DNA of 64,000 nucleotides from Pipra filicauda (Eukaryota > Chordata > Aves > Passeriformes > Pipridae), in contig NW_024103862.1 in assembly GCF_003945595.2 (NCBI RefSeq), positions 1 to 64,000 on the forward strand. The letters are read 5' to 3'. A model generated the notes under the pieces. That model had not been told where the DNA came from and ran no database searches. It was given only the letters and a program-made list of their open reading frames with translations. Positions 37,549-51,342 of this stretch are shown here, piece by piece (the first letter of the stretch is position 1; the number at the start of each line of letters is the position of its first letter). Both the position numbers and the translations under genes were made by a program.

Positions 37549-40500
37549 TGTATAAGACAGCCCTTCATCCACAGCAATACATGCTTTTATGTACTCCTGT
37601 ACAAAGGAGACTTCATTTGTTTCGAGTGTAAGTTAATAACTCTATTGTTTATATCCTTCCAATATTTCAGATCCACTATGAAAATAGCTGTGTTTATTTG
37701 TGTTTATCATTTGCACTTCCACCTGATAGTTTTTGATAGCCTATTTTTTCTACTACTGCTTGTGTTATTGTGAATTACTGGCATTTCTTTCCATGTGTTG
37801 AAACCTTTATTCAGTAAATGTACAGCACCATTCCAGTACTTCGTACGCATTTCCTAGTTGTTTGATATAGCTTACCTAAGCAGCTGGGCAACATTAATGA
37901 GATCTTTTCTTTTTCTATGATATTTCTGCTTATTTTGCATTGCTTTTCCATGACATGCTTCTTCAGCGTGAACCTTGCCTCATTCTGGATTACTTTTAGT
38001 TTAGCTCTCAAAATTGAGCTCTATGTCAACTGACTTGCATTTTTTGGCCAAGGATTTGCATGACACACAGTTGTATATTCAGTAGGAAACTACTTCTAAT
38101 GTTTATTACCTGGTCCTTTGTTTTACGAGTTAAATGTAGGTGAGTGTGAGCTCTCTAACATCCCTATGACTCTAGCTTCTTTCCCTTGAAGCCAAAGGAA
38201 ATTTTGCTTATGTTATTTAATAAAACAAGATTTTTCCTGTATTTTTCCCAGTAATATGTACTTTTTTCAATGGAAGTTCGAAGTCTGTAGGGCTCCCATC
38301 CAACTTTATGAAGGCTAATTTATTATATGGACCTGTAGTTGGAGGATAGAGCTGTAACTGATAAAATTAATTATTTCTTCCATCTGAGGACAGAATGGAC
38401 TAATACTTTACTTATTAAAATGCTGTGAGAATGGAAACATATTAGTCTTTTCTAAAAAAAATGGCCTCAGAAGAAGGGCTAATTATGTGAACTTTATATT
38501 GGCTACTTCTGAAATCCAATTTATTCCATCTGGTGCGTGTCAGTCAATCCTTAATTGTGGTGCAATTATATCTAATCATCTCAAACAGAGTAAGTTAAGT
38601 TCAGAGCCAATGCTAATTTGTATTAATAGAGATGTAAAGGTATATTCTGGGGCTTATGTCTTTTTTTTGAATGTGAAATGAGAGCATAAACATTGGTTGA
38701 ATTTAGGGCCAAAAATATGAAAGAAAAAGTGATTCTCATACTAACTTGTGCTGATGTAAGTGAAAAAACAGAGACAATTATTTTGGTGCAATTAGCATCA
38801 TAAGTAGCTCTATGGAATTGCCCGCTCCAAAAAGCTTGTGGATAAAGTTGGCTGCATCCATAAAACCTACATGAAAGATCAATAGATGGAGGATAAAGGA
38901 CTTTTTTAGTCTAAGCAGAAGACTGAAGGTAGGTCATCATACGTCTACTCACATGTAAGTGACTTTTGGGTGAAGAAAAGTGATCAGATTTTTGTTATAT
39001 CCACTGGGAAGAAGAGCAAGAAATAGTTTGCTGAGCATGTGGCAAAGATTTGGTTGGAGGTCAGGAAAAGCTTTTTTATAATAAGCACACTGAATAGGAT
39101 CTAAAGCTGTTACAAAGCCTTACTACCAGATTACTCTTCTGCCCATTATTTTTTGTCTATAGAAACAAGCCTCTGTCAAGAGAAAAATCCAAGTTACTGT
39201 CCATGGAAGGTTTAGGATAGGAGTGTTTAAATTTTAAAAAATTAGTCCAAGTTGAAGACTCAAAACCTCAATCAAGTCAAAAGCTCACTCACATTAGCAG
39301 GAGCATGATTCTATCTGGAGAGTTTGAGGTGTCTCTGGCTTTTCTCCCCAGCAGGTGTGGAGGGACACAGAAAATAGGGAACTCCTCTCCTTGGAGGCTG
39401 ACAGCAGGTTTTGGGTGTTCACAGGTGGGGTTTTGGTATTCAGCTGTGTGACACCAAGTGAGAGGCAACGCTGTCATTGCTGCTCACTCCTGGTAGAGAT
39501 TAGACTTCTGTTACAGGCAAAACTCACGTGCTTTCTATTCCGTTCATGGATTTTTACCTGAACACAAATCATTAACTTCACTGTGAACAAAGTGAGAGTG
39601 AAAATAGTGTATTTCTTCTCTGCTGTACATGGTACATGCATTCATGTGCAGCTCAGCTGAGAATTTCCTTCCACACATCTCTGATTCACCATCACTTCCT
39701 TTTGGTCACCAACTCTCTTGGGAGACTACATACCCTTTAGCTTCTTATTCTCTTCACTACTGCGTGTTCATTTGCTTCAGCTGATGCCATCAGCTGCTAC
39801 CAACTGAGATGTGCTAAAACATTGGCTGTAGGCATTCTTCAATTTCTAGACATTACAAATTACTGGGTTTATAGCAGTAGTAAAATATAATCTCTTCCTA
39901 GTGTATGCCCCAGTAAAATTCAACTTGCAGAAATAAAACCTTATGAAAAGATTGGTTTTGTTTCTTTTCAGGTTTGGACCCTCTCACTTCTTCCTTCTTC
40001 TTTCTCAACTTGGTTATTCCCAGAGGGCTTAAAAAATTATTGTTTTAAAAGTAATGTTCTAGAATCTTCACTGACATGGAAAAAGGAGGAATTCTAATGA
40101 AATAGTACTTAAGTACAGTTAAGCTAATCTAAAAGCAAAGGAAAACAGACCCAATATAAGTTTTAATACTTGCATCATAGAATTCTTTTAACCCCTTTGA
40201 CCTTCACTCATTCTTTGAACCAGCTCTCATACGTAACACTTTGGGGTTTTTTTTTTAAAAAAACCAGTTTCTTCAAATTGCTCCTCCCATCCTGCTGCTC
40301 TCTCACCATAAAAAGAAATAATCTCCATGTTCAATTGTATTTAATACTTTTCCATAATGTCCTGTTCAAACAGCCACCTTTTGAATTTTTAATTACTTTG
40401 GCAATAAACCTGGAAACCAATTTACTGTGAAGTTATGCAGTGTAGTATTGAAGAGACACAACATTTCATCACTTCAAAATAATAGCTCTGGCCATGGCTG

Positions 40501-41944
40501 GTGTTAGGTACTGTTAATCATAGATTTAGCATGTTGGTGGGGTGCCTTTCAATGGTATTTGCAAATAGTATTTTTTGATGTTGTGTTAGACTGACATCAT
40601 TATGTGCAGGAGCAGAAACTGTGTGTGGTAGTTTCTTTATAGAATATAATAACTGTTTCCATGAAAAGTTAGAGAAGAATTATTTAAGAACTGTGAATTC
40701 ATAATGATGAAGCTGTGGAAAATTGCATTTTCTTTTTATTTGCAAATTACATTGCTCAGACAAAAAAAGTGACTTAAAAAAGATGACTTAATATGTGCTC
40801 TCTTAAAAAAGAAAAAAAAAGAAAAGAAATACACTTGAAGAGCAGAAATGTATGACTCTGTCAGTACTCTAATACTGAAATCAGTGCACATTCCTCCGGT
40901 TCAAAATTTTCAACAATGAAATAGCCTCAAATGGTTCTGTTTTAGCTGAAGAGGCTTTTTGATTGTTAAGCTGAACAGACTTTGATGTTCCCGATTTCAT
41001 GTTCCAAAAGTAATGTTGTTCACCCTGTTTCACTCTATAGTGTAAAGCTGTAGCATCGTGTAAGATTTAATGAAATACATGCTTACTCTTGAAAGGAGAA
41101 TTAACATTCCACTAGCTTCATGGCACAATTTGAGCATAAGGTCATTCTGGGAAAAAAAAATTGTGTGGAACAAATGGGACACAGACAAATGCCACTGAAA
41201 CTGCAAAATGTGTCATTCTGATGTTGATTAGTTTGTTTAGGTGATACGATCACATTGCTGAACAACTTAATCAGGAGTACATTCCAGATGGTGCAAAAAT
41301 TGAATTTTATATCCTTTCAGGTGACATTTAGAGTGGTTCATTATATTATAGAAAATAAGCAGCATTAAAATAGGTTTTTCAATCAGAATTGATGGTCTTC
41401 TGTAATCACTTGATGCTAAATTCTAATATGATATTTGCAGGGTAGGCCACTATCTTCTTCATTGGTTTAAATAACTGAGGTAATATCTCTGTGGCTTTTT
41501 TTTAATAATCCACTTAATATCCATTAATATTAAATGGCTTTGGGAATAATGGGTATATCATATCTGGTTAGCTAAGAGCTACACAGACAAATCTGTTAAT
41601 GAAAACATCACACGCGTACTTCTTTGAGTTCATCGGCTTAATTTCCAAGATCTTGAAGATTTTTGAAAGGGAGAAAAACCCCTAAAACGTAGCCTCACAA
41701 TGAGAAGATAAGTAACTCAAGTAGCTTGCAAAATTTCTCCAAAGACACCTTTGGGTATGAAAAAGAAATAAGAATGCAGTCCCAGTCTGAACTCGGTCCT
41801 GTGATTCAGGAATGCATGATGCATGGGCCAGTGACACGGAGAGGTAAATCCTGAGTACCTATGGTATATCTGTACCTGAAGCACACAGCAATGCTTGAAA
41901 AAGGACTGGGTATTTACACGTACAACAAGAACATACAGAATAAG

Positions 41945-42012
41945 GAACAAGAGAATATAAGGGCAGGAAGAACCATCTAGTCATCTACTCTAACCTTATG
42001 TTTCTGACATAA
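41945..42012 (-). mobile_element. Possible ancient CR1-type 3' fragment
   Basis: The string GGCAGGAAGAACCATCTAGT followed by CATCTACTCTAACCTTATG has the order of blocks found at the 3' end of older amniote CR1 copies in reverse orientation (AGGGACCATC... CTAGTC... CTGACC). Decay is heavy and the tail octamers are gone, so this is tentative. Confidence 0.35.
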
Positions 42013-42899
42013 GTTGAATTGTTCATGAAGTGAGAAAGGGAAATTTCCCTGAGTTGTGGTTTGGCTATAAGCAAGTATGACACACTCATCTGCATGCAAG
42101 GGTGAACCTAGGTTTAATTGCCCAGGATATTATTTTATCTACTTATTGGCATTTGAATCTGTTTTGTAGTGATTAATTTGTTCCTTTTGTAGAAATGGGA
42201 AGACTGTTGCTGAGATTTGATTTTTGTCTTTGCAAACATGATGTCACGAAAAACCGCAATGAAAGATATTTTCATAACTTCTTTAATCATATTCTTGTTT
42301 AGACATTGGATCAAACACATCTACTGTCTGTCCAGCAAGTGTCTAAATACTGAGAAGAGTGAGTGCTGTGTACAGATTTTGACCCTTATGTAAGGCAGTA
42401 TACTTCTTTTAGTGCAGGTGCAGGCTTTATTTGTTACCTGCTAAGGTCAAATTTATGTTTTTTGTTAATAATTTCTATACACTGCTTTTTCTGAAGTAGT
42501 TTACTCTTTGCAATTTTAGTTCCTACATTGGCCAAGTAAGGAGTTCTTCCTAGTTATGAGGAAATCTGTCATTTCATAAGTCTTCTAATAAATATTTGCA
42601 CTCCATGTCCAGTTTGAAAAGAGTTTTACTGTTTTGAAGGGAGTTTCACACTGATTCATATGTTGCTTGCTGGGGTTTTTTTCTTCCATTTGAAGACAAT
42701 TCTTGTTAGGAAGAAAATGTAATTTTAAGTAAGTTTTTTGTAATAATTTGCACATAAGACAGCCTGAGACCTCGATGAAAGTACAGAGGATTTATTGTCT
42801 GTGATAGTAGAATCTGAAAAAGTTCTTCCCAGAAATTATGATGCTGAATCTCATGGTAGTTTTAAGCATTCTACATGCTTCTTATGGGACTTCATAATC

Positions 42900-43720
42900 C
42901 AAGACTCATTAGATTATTAAGGTTCAAAAAGACATCCAAGGTCATCAAGTCCAACCATTAACCTAACATTGCCAGGTCCACCCTAAACCATGTCCCCAGG
43001 GACCACATCAACATATTTTTTGAACACTTCCAGGGACTGTTATTCTACCACTTCCAGGTGGAAGCAGGGCAACCTGTTACAAGGCTTGACAACCCCATCA
43101 GTGAAGAAATTTTTCCTAATATCTAATATAAACCTCCTCTGGGACAATTTGAGGCCGTTTCCTCTTTTTACCTGTCACTTGTTACCTGGGAGAAGAGACC
43201 AACTCTCACCTGCTACAACCTTGTTTCATGTAGTTGTAGAGAATGAAAAGATCTGGCCTGAGCCTTCTTTTTTCCAGCTCTCTCAGCCACTTCTCATAAG
43301 ACTTGCACTCCAAACCCTTCTCCAGCTTCATTGTCCTCCTCTGGACACACTCCAGAACCTCAATGTCTTTTTTGTAGTAATGGGCCCAGAACTGAACACA
43401 GGATTTGAGGCACTCACCAGTGCTGAGTGCAGGGGGATGATCACTGCCCTGATACTGCTGGTCATGCTATTTCTGATACAAACCAGGATGCCATTGGCCT
43501 TCTTGGTCACCCGAACACACTGCTGGCTCATGTTCAGTTGGCTGTTGACCAGCACTCCCAGGTCCTTTTCCACTGGGCAGCTTTCCAACTACCCTGCCCC
43601 CAACCTGTAGCACTGCCTGGGATTGTTGTTGCCAAGGGCAGGACCTGTCACTTGACCTTGTTGAACCTCATAAAATTGTCCTCAGCCTATCAATCCAGCC
43701 TGTCCAGACCCCATTGTAGA
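42900..43720 (-). mobile_element. CR1 LINE, 5'-truncated, antisense, with ORF2 C-terminus
   Basis: About 820 bp of CR1 in reverse orientation, the longest clear copy in the window. From the 3'-UTR (GTTCAAAAAGACATCCAAGG, GTCATCAAGTCCAACC) it passes through CCTGGGAGAAGAGACCAACT and TTGCACTCC-type blocks to the ORF2 C-terminus and ends at about GCCTGTCCAGACCCC. The minus-strand frame at 43328-43588 encodes [18 protein letters not shown] and [13 protein letters not shown], the recognisable end of the CR1 reverse-transcriptase ORF, but with substitutions and frame breaks on the way to the 3'-UTR. The 206-codon + frame at 42990-43610 is the antisense of this element. It looks somewhat older than the copy at 32687, since its terminal octamers are eroded. 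Confidence 0.92.
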
Positions 43721-46399
43721 TATTATTTAGATAGATGTGTTAATATGGACCTACCTTTGACTTGGAAAAATAATATAAGAAGCTGGTGATTGCTCATCTT
43801 CTCTTGATGTCATACAAGCAACCCTACTTACATCCTTTGGGATTCATGAATTCTAATTTAGAGGAAAAGCAAGGGAGGATACAACCTTGGTTTACAGATC
43901 TACATTAACAACAAAGGAGATTTTGGAAACTACATAGATCCTCTGTATCCATTAAGAGTTTTCCTGGTTCTTTACTCTTTTCTAATGTCTTGGCACATTA
44001 GACGTGCGTAATCTTGAACTTTCTGAGTTAAAATCCACCATAAAACACTTTGGTCCAGGTGTCTGGTGTTGTAATTTTGCCTTTGATTTTTACAAACACT
44101 GTCATATTTCAAAAGAGTATCGGGAAGAAAGAAATTTTGCGCTTCAGCTCCTATTGAGTGGTTCTTTCTTGGTGAACAATAAAGGCAGTGTCCCTGCCTT
44201 TACTCATGGTATTCGTTACTTTTGAAGGTTTCAGCAAACAAAAAAACCTCTAGTTAGTTCAATAACATAACCTTGAGTATGAAGGTTATGAATTTTCAAC
44301 ATGTCTGTTTTGGCAATCTTTTCTTCTTTTATAGAATGCCTAATGTTTGTGTTGTGTTAATCTGTCTTAATTAGAAGAAGGTTTTTGATTCCGTAAGGTC
44401 ATAGAAAATAGTCTCTTAGTCTTTGCAGTTTGAATCTTGGAGCAAGTTTACCTCCTAAATTTGGTTTCCATGTAATAATTTATTTAACCTCTGTAAGGTG
44501 AATGGGTTTTGAGAACTCCTTTTCAATTGCACAAGGGAATTGGAGGGATTGTTCCTTGTCTAGATCATTATACTCTCTTTATTTTTCAGCTGTCCTTCAG
44601 GGAAATTTCTTGCTCATGTTGATGATGTGACCGAATTTATTATTCATGAGTATCAGAATTCCTTTGAACAGACTTCTTCCGTTTGGATTAATGGGGAAAG
44701 AGTGAGAGAATCCTATTGGGGATTTAGCTGCCCTTCTGCTCTTTGTTTTGCTAGGAAGTTTATTGTCAGAGTGGCTTTACTATACCAGGAATAATGCTGG
44801 GTCTTCTTGACCTATTCAGTCAAATGGGGAAGGCAGAAATGCTGGAAAAGAAATCACAGTGATGGTAGCAGTGCTTGACTAACACTGTCTTCCAAGGGCA
44901 AATGCTGCTTGTGAGTAATTTGATTGTGTTATACCAGCACTGCATTCTGTACACTTAGATTCCCTCTCTACTTATATCTTTAAAGAATCTGTTCAAGTTC
45001 TTTAATATGTTGTTTTGGAAGAGCTATTTCGTTGAAGGGGGAGAATATGTTATACCCATCTGCTAAGAAGTACTCCTCTGTGTTATTGTGTTACTGTTCT
45101 GCCTGCTTGGAAGCAGCTTCTTTCATTTTATCTTTTCTTTCTTTCTTTTTTTTTTATTTTTTAACGTCTCCTTTTGTAGATCAAGAGCTCAGGTTTGATT
45201 TGAGAGTGTTGGCTGAAGATTTTCCTTGTTTATCTCAAAGATGTTTGAAGGCCTGGGCATTTTTTATCCTAAGATGGTTTGAACTCACTGAACTGCCTGC
45301 TGAAACCTCTGTCTAGTCTGTAGCAAGGGGCATAGATGTTATTCCTAAACCTGAAATTACTTATTTGTGGCAGATATGACACTATTGATTAATTTTACGA
45401 TTACTTTCTGTGAATTATCGATAATATTTTAATTTTTTTCAGCTTTCATTTCATTCAGTTTAGTAATTTTCCTCAGTTTGATCAGAAATGACCAAACTAT
45501 TGGCTAACTTGCCAGGACAGATTATTTTCCTTTTTAGCCATCTCATGTTTACTAAATTATGTTTCTTCTCTTTATCTGTTACCAGGGTATTCACTAGAGC
45601 TTCTTACTGTTTTCATTTCAAAGGTGGTCTCTTGGATAAAAGACTAGTCAGTGAGGAAAAAAGCTATGTACACGTCCAGCTGTGAAGGAACTGATTTTCA
45701 CTAAATCTTCATCTCAAATACACTTGTACATTGTTTAACTTTAGAGTTGTTCATGATTTGTTAGGAACATTTTCATGTCTACCCTGAGTTGCAGCTATGA
45801 TTTTCTTCAGGGTACCTTCCATCCTTATGTCTTGCTTTCCACATAAAATAACTGTTTTTATTGTTAAATGTTGTAGACATGTAGACACTTTGTGCCCTGC
45901 AAAATTAGCACTGTCTATGTAAATAGTTATTTTGAAAAAAAGAGTGATATAAATTTCTTAATAATAGTTTTTTAATTAGTACTTATTGATATTTTTATCT
46001 ATTTTAGGTTTATTTTGCATATATTTTACTCTTATGAATCAATTGACTACCCGATTAGGTAAAAATATACTTTATATTATAGTTTTAAAGCTGCAATTTC
46101 CTACAAGAAATTTAAATCATATTGTGGTATCATTTTCCTTGAAAATATGCTGATATCTGTGAAAATGTCTACATCTTAAAAATATGCTTGGGACACACAC
46201 CTGGTTGTAATACATGAAATAAGCATTTGGTATAACAGGTTGTTAAAGGGTTTTAAAAGGTTATTAGAGAGTTTTAAAATGTTCCTAGATGATAGTAAGG
46301 CCATCAGTATCCTAGGATATTAATTTTTAAATGTCTAAGACCACTTTTCACATGTGCAACTAGGCAGCTTGATTAAGTATTCCAGGATCATATTAACTT

Positions 46400-47080
46400 T
46401 TATCCAAACATTTTTGTTTTCTATAATGCATTTTACAGATCTGTGACATGACTTGCATTTCCTGCCGCCAGGCTATATAATTTTGATTGTGCCTATAGTT
46501 TAACAGATTTTGTTTTGCTGATCCCAGCTTACCAAGTAGTCCAGATGGCCCTGTACAGCTGCCTGCCTTTTCATTATTTACCCTCCTCCCTCTCTTTGTG
46601 TCATCTGCAAATATATCCACTACAAGCAGTGATTCTATATGTACTTCTAGATCACTGATGAAAATGTTGAATAACATCAGACCTTACATCAATCCCAAGG
46701 GAGTCCTGCTAGAAAGACTCTTATTCAGCTATGATTTTCCATTGATAACTATGTTAATTAGCTAGTTTTCAATCTATTTAAATTTCGGTCCATTAAAATG
46801 TACTGCCATTCAATTTTTTTCAGTAAGAATGTTTTGTGAATGCCTTATAGATGTCTAAGATTTTCTTGCAGCTGCTTCTATCAACTCAACTTTTACCTCT
46901 TAAAGCAATGAAATTGAGTTTGTTTAACAGATCCTAATGTCTTAAGATATTTTACTGACTGACATAAATTATGCTGCTTTTGCTTTTTCTCAATCATCTG
47001 TTTTTAAGTCATCTTTCTTCTGTTTACTTTGGGACTAAAGCTAGATTAACAGTCCTTGAAACAATGCATGTGCATTTTTT
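46400..47080 (-). mobile_element. Ancient CR1-type LINE, reverse-transcriptase region
   Basis: This is a heavily decayed antisense LINE fragment. The minus-strand frame ending at 46393 contains LFNIFISDLE followed by IFADDTKRG. FADD, at 46600-46611 on the minus strand, is the catalytic Asp-Asp box of LINE reverse transcriptases. The + strand shows the usual CR1 reverse-complement order: TCATCTGCAAATATATCCAC, GATCACTGATGAAAATGTTGAA, TCCCAAGGGAGTCCTGCTAG, GTTTTCAATCTATTTAAAT, GAATGCCTTATAGATGTCTA. The long stretch upstream of the FADD box (to about 47080) can be followed only by block order. The right boundary and exact subfamily are uncertain. Confidence 0.65.
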
Positions 47081-47536
47081 GAACCTTATATAGGTTTTAA
47101 AATTATTCATTCTCATGCAGTTCCAGAGATTTTTTAAAAATTAACTTATTTGCATTCATGGATCTCAACATCCAAAGCTTTTGTGTGATTGCAAGTTGTC
47201 CAGGCCTAAAGACTGCATACAATTTAGAAATTGGTAGATCTCTTACCAAGCTTAAAAACTGCTTCTTCTTCCTCTTGTTATTGTTCTTTACTAAGAAAAA
47301 AGAACAGAAGCATGTATTAAAGGTGTCTGCCTTTATGCCTCTTTAAAGAATTCACAGTAAACATCTATTAGTGGGTCTAGGTCATCTCTATATTTTCTCT
47401 TGTTCCTAATAAACCTAATGAACAATTTCTTACTGTCATTAACCTTGCTAGCATGGATTCTACCTGACTTATTTTTCTTCATTAAAGATTCTCTACTATA
47501 TATATTCTAATTTATATTGACAGAAAACTACTCTCC

Positions 47537-47539
<3 letters not shown>

Positions 47540-47581
<42 letters not shown>

Positions 47582-47649
47582 TTTTTTTTTTTTTTTGTTT
47601 TTTTTTTTTGTTTGGTTTTTTGTTGGTTTTGGTTTGGGTTTTTTTTTTT
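47540..47649. repeat. 110-bp T-rich tract (T41 plus interrupted T runs)
   Basis: A pure run of 41 T is followed by T15, T13 and shorter runs split by single or double G. Read on the minus strand it encodes a spurious poly-lysine frame. It may be the poly(A) tail of an insertion on the minus strand, but no recognisable retrocopy lies to its right and no target duplication was found. The exact length should be treated as approximate, because such runs are error-prone in assemblies. Confidence 0.85.
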
Positions 47650-50400
47650 GAGGAACAGGCTGACACAATCGGTATATGTGTGTGTTTGCCTGACACTGAA
47701 AGCTTTTTTACCCATTGACTGCAGAAATGATCCCAAAGGATAAATCTTTCATAATTAAATTCTTGTATATCTGTGCTGTTACACGTGAAAAATAGGTAAC
47801 CAGAATAGAGGACAGAGAGAAACATTGCTGTAACCTCTCATTAGAAAGTCTATAGTTGTTGTCTTTAGGTGAAACCAGAAGAAAGACCACAGAAAAAGAG
47901 ATAATTTTTTATTGCATCACAGTCTCTGTCCTTCATCCAAGCATCACAGTTATGAACCTGGAATAGTCCTTGACTTATTAACCCCTGAAACTCCATGTGC
48001 CGTCCACCTAAAGCTTCTACAGCCATTCTGTCTGTACTCTCCCTGAACAAATGTATTTTCCTTCACTGAGAAGTCTTTTCTGTCTTCTTAATATGCACAG
48101 CCTCTGCTTCAGAACGACAAGAGCATCACACACCCAATGAGCTACTATAGCCTAAAGCACGTGGGTGGTGTGTGCAAATTACAGTGGTTCTTGTCCTATA
48201 ACATTGTGTATTCCTACTACTTAGATCTCTGTATGGGGCTTTTTTCTGTTGTTTCAGACACAAAATTAACTTAAAATGCATGAGTAATCTCATTAAACTC
48301 AATAACATTACTCACTTGCTTACTATGCATTTAAGTAGTTGCAGAATCAGCATTAAAATAAGAGGCGATCTATAGACCTCTCCCCTTCTCATATATAAAG
48401 TTTGGGAAGGGGAGGGGGCTTTAATATAAAAGCTAAAACAAACCCTAAGAATTCATCAAGTACAAAAATCTTGTCCTGTGCAATAAAGTTGAAATGCTAA
48501 GATTTGATATACAATGTATTAAATAATTGCTCATGTATTGGTCTATCTATATTATTCCATTTGTATATTTTGCACATTACAACATTGTCTAATAGTATCT
48601 CTTAACAGCCTTTTCAAGTCATCTAGGTTGCATTTGCTTGTACTGATCTTGTATATATTACTGTGGCAACTCTTCCGTGACTCTGTTGTGCTTTTGCTTT
48701 GTAACTTCTCCCAATACATAACATGAGGTAAGAGAAATTCAAGGAATTTAAGTCAGAAAAAGTCAGAGAAGGATATGTAGATGTGTGAAATTTGTGTTAA
48801 TGTTTCTTTTTTTTTTTTAAGCAAGCATCTGCCTTAGTTTACTTTTTCAGTCCATTTCTGAAATATTGAGTGTTTTAAAAAACATATACTCCTTATAGAA
48901 TAGAATAAAAATCACTGAGTATTAAAGCCATCCTTAGAACCCCAGTAGGATTCAGGGCCAAAGAAATTAGTAGTCTATTAGTATTAGTATTAGGTTTGTG
49001 TGAAAAAGAGTGCACAATATGTTGCTTCTTATGTTATGTGGCACAGCCATTACAGTTTGTCCCGCTACATCACGTCACCAAGACTGTGAACAGTGTAATA
49101 AATAATCTTTCTGACATAGCTTGTCTTTTAGTTTAGTACTTGCATTTTGAGTCCCTTTATTAACATGGAAATATAAATGTGTTCCTGTGTTTAAGTGTTT
49201 TGCCAACAGTAAAATAAGTTGGTGCATCGAATAAGTATGATTTAATATTTCACAGGCTTGTGTTCTTTTTAGCAGAATTATCACTCCATTTTACTTGTAA
49301 TTCCACTTGCCTTAATAGTTTATTTTGTCAGTCCACTGAGTGGCTGTTTAATTCAGGTTGCACTGTAGATGAAGAAACCACAGGGGTTTACAAGTTGCAA
49401 GATGATGAACAAAAGGTATTACATAATAACTATTCATAGTACTGCAAACAAAATATAGTATTTCAATACTTGCACAGTACTTGCTGCCTATGGTATTATT
49501 ATTCTATGCCTATGGCTGTTGGTAGATACAATTTTTAGGTGAAAGAAGTAGGTTTTCATTTTGTGAAATGTTGTTAAAATTTCAAAATTCTTGACTTTCT
49601 GCTGAACTGACATGGCTAAAGGAAAATGCATTGAAAACCCGATCATACAGATTAGACAAAAATTTTGCCATGTTATCTCAGTCATTTATTTAATGAAAAG
49701 CAATACTCTTGTGTGCAAAGTAACCATAAAGGAGAGAGTGGGTTTTGTTTCCTTTTCTGAGGTGGAAGACCTCTGTAGGGCAGTGATGTAATGCTAACTT
49801 GACATCAACAATGTGTTTTCAGCAATGCAGTCACAGGTTTCACACAGGCCTCTCATGGGTTAGGATGGAGCTTCTCCTTTGAAGACGTTGCCTCAGTGGC
49901 AATGCTGGGAAGGGCAGCAGAGTGTGTATACAGGACTTTTCCTACTGTGTCCTTCCTTAAATAGACCATACCTCTTCCATCTGCAGTCCCACCTCATCCA
50001 TCTACCGAGGTAGAAGAAAGTTTGCTGTGATGCTCTTTTTCCATAAAGTACTGTGCACCAACACATGCCATTGCTTTTCACAACGAGCTCTGTATTTTAC
50101 CTCTGTGTGTTTCTTTTATCCCTCACTTTCCAGACAGCCATTGCTTAGGTATTTGACTCATGAAAGACAACCTTGACTTCACTGTGTTTTTAAAAGGGAC
50201 ATGGGTGCTGTAGTGTTCTGGATCACCACGTTGTAGATACCCGTGACCCTGAGGTATCCGAAGCACTATACAGTCTAAACCATTGTATTTGTTGGGTGTT
50301 TGAAAAAAAAAAAAATGGCTACTTATGCTTGATGAGTGAGTCCTAAAATGTACCAGGATAGACTTTCAGTCTTCTATTTGAGAAGTAAAAGTCAAATATA

Positions 50401-50960
50401 AGATTTATGTTTATCGAGTAAAAAGTCGGATTTTCAGGTTCCTAAAAATCAATGACTCTTAAAATTGCTCAAACACTGAATGATATGCATGAATAATTTA
50501 AGACTGTTTTGTTAAATGTGCAAAAGTAAGTTATCCTTGCAGCGAGACTCATTTTAAATCGCCAGCAATTTACTGTGTTTCTGAAAACCGCAGGCATCAA
50601 TTTACAGACAAAATTAGACCTGTTACTATACGCATGTGACATTTTCTTGATTTAAACTGTCATTCTGAAAAGCTATTTACTGACAGCCAGAGTTCGGGAG
50701 GAGGTTATAAAGTTTACCAAAGAATTCCATGCCACTGAGGTTGAGCCATATTTCTGCTCGGATAGAGAAGACCTCCTACCGCAACTGAAGTATCTATGCA
50801 TGCAAATTAGCACTTTCGAGGGAAATTATACATTATATTTTTACACATTCGTGTGCTGCGGTGGTGTATGGTGCTGTGCTGACATTTTACATCTCATAAA
50901 CACAGTAATGTATTTCCAAAATACCTTGTTTCTTCTGAGGTATGTCAGAAATTCTGACTG
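50401..50960. other. CpG-retaining AT-rich block, candidate conserved non-coding element
   Basis: Twelve CpG dinucleotides fall in 50401-50880, roughly one per 40 bp, although the block is AT-rich and is not a CpG island. A comparable 480-bp intron stretch at 16321-16800 shows two. The block contains TATCTATGCATGCAAATTAG, which includes an octamer-type ATGCAAAT site, and several TAAA/TTTA-rich stretches. It has no coding frame and matches no repeat I recognise. CpG retention with motif-dense AT-rich sequence is typical of constrained enhancers in neural genes, but constraint cannot be shown from one sequence. Confidence 0.35.
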
Positions 50961-51342
50961 TACGCATTACAGATAGCTGGCAGTACAGTGTTATGCAGTG
51001 GCTTCATTGTTTTGTCTGTTCTCTGTAAGTGATGTTTATCAAAGTAGTTTCTAAGATGATCTGTTTCAGAATATCATGGGGGGCTAGAGGGGAGAATATT
51101 CATCATTATTTACTGTGGATTTTTTTTAAATTATCAACTAGACTGGAAGTCTTCCTGCCAGCTCAGTTCCCATTAAATTTCCGTAGCATGTAGACGTGCA
51201 GTACTTGGCCCAAGGAATATGTTTCATCACTGTCTTAACTACTTTCTCCTCAACGTTCTGCGAGCAGTTTCAGTATAAGTGACATTGTCATTCTCTAATA
51301 ACCTTCAGAAATGAGCATGCACTTGGACATGCACTAACTTAG

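Noticed and set aside
42990..43610. Longest open frame in the window, 206 codons on the + strand
   Set aside because: It runs antisense through a CR1 LINE. Its codons mirror the CR1 3'-UTR and ORF2 end, and it has no host-gene resemblance.
47496..47825. Lysine-rich 109-codon minus frame
   Set aside because: The lysine run is the translated T-rich tract and there is no independent coding evidence.
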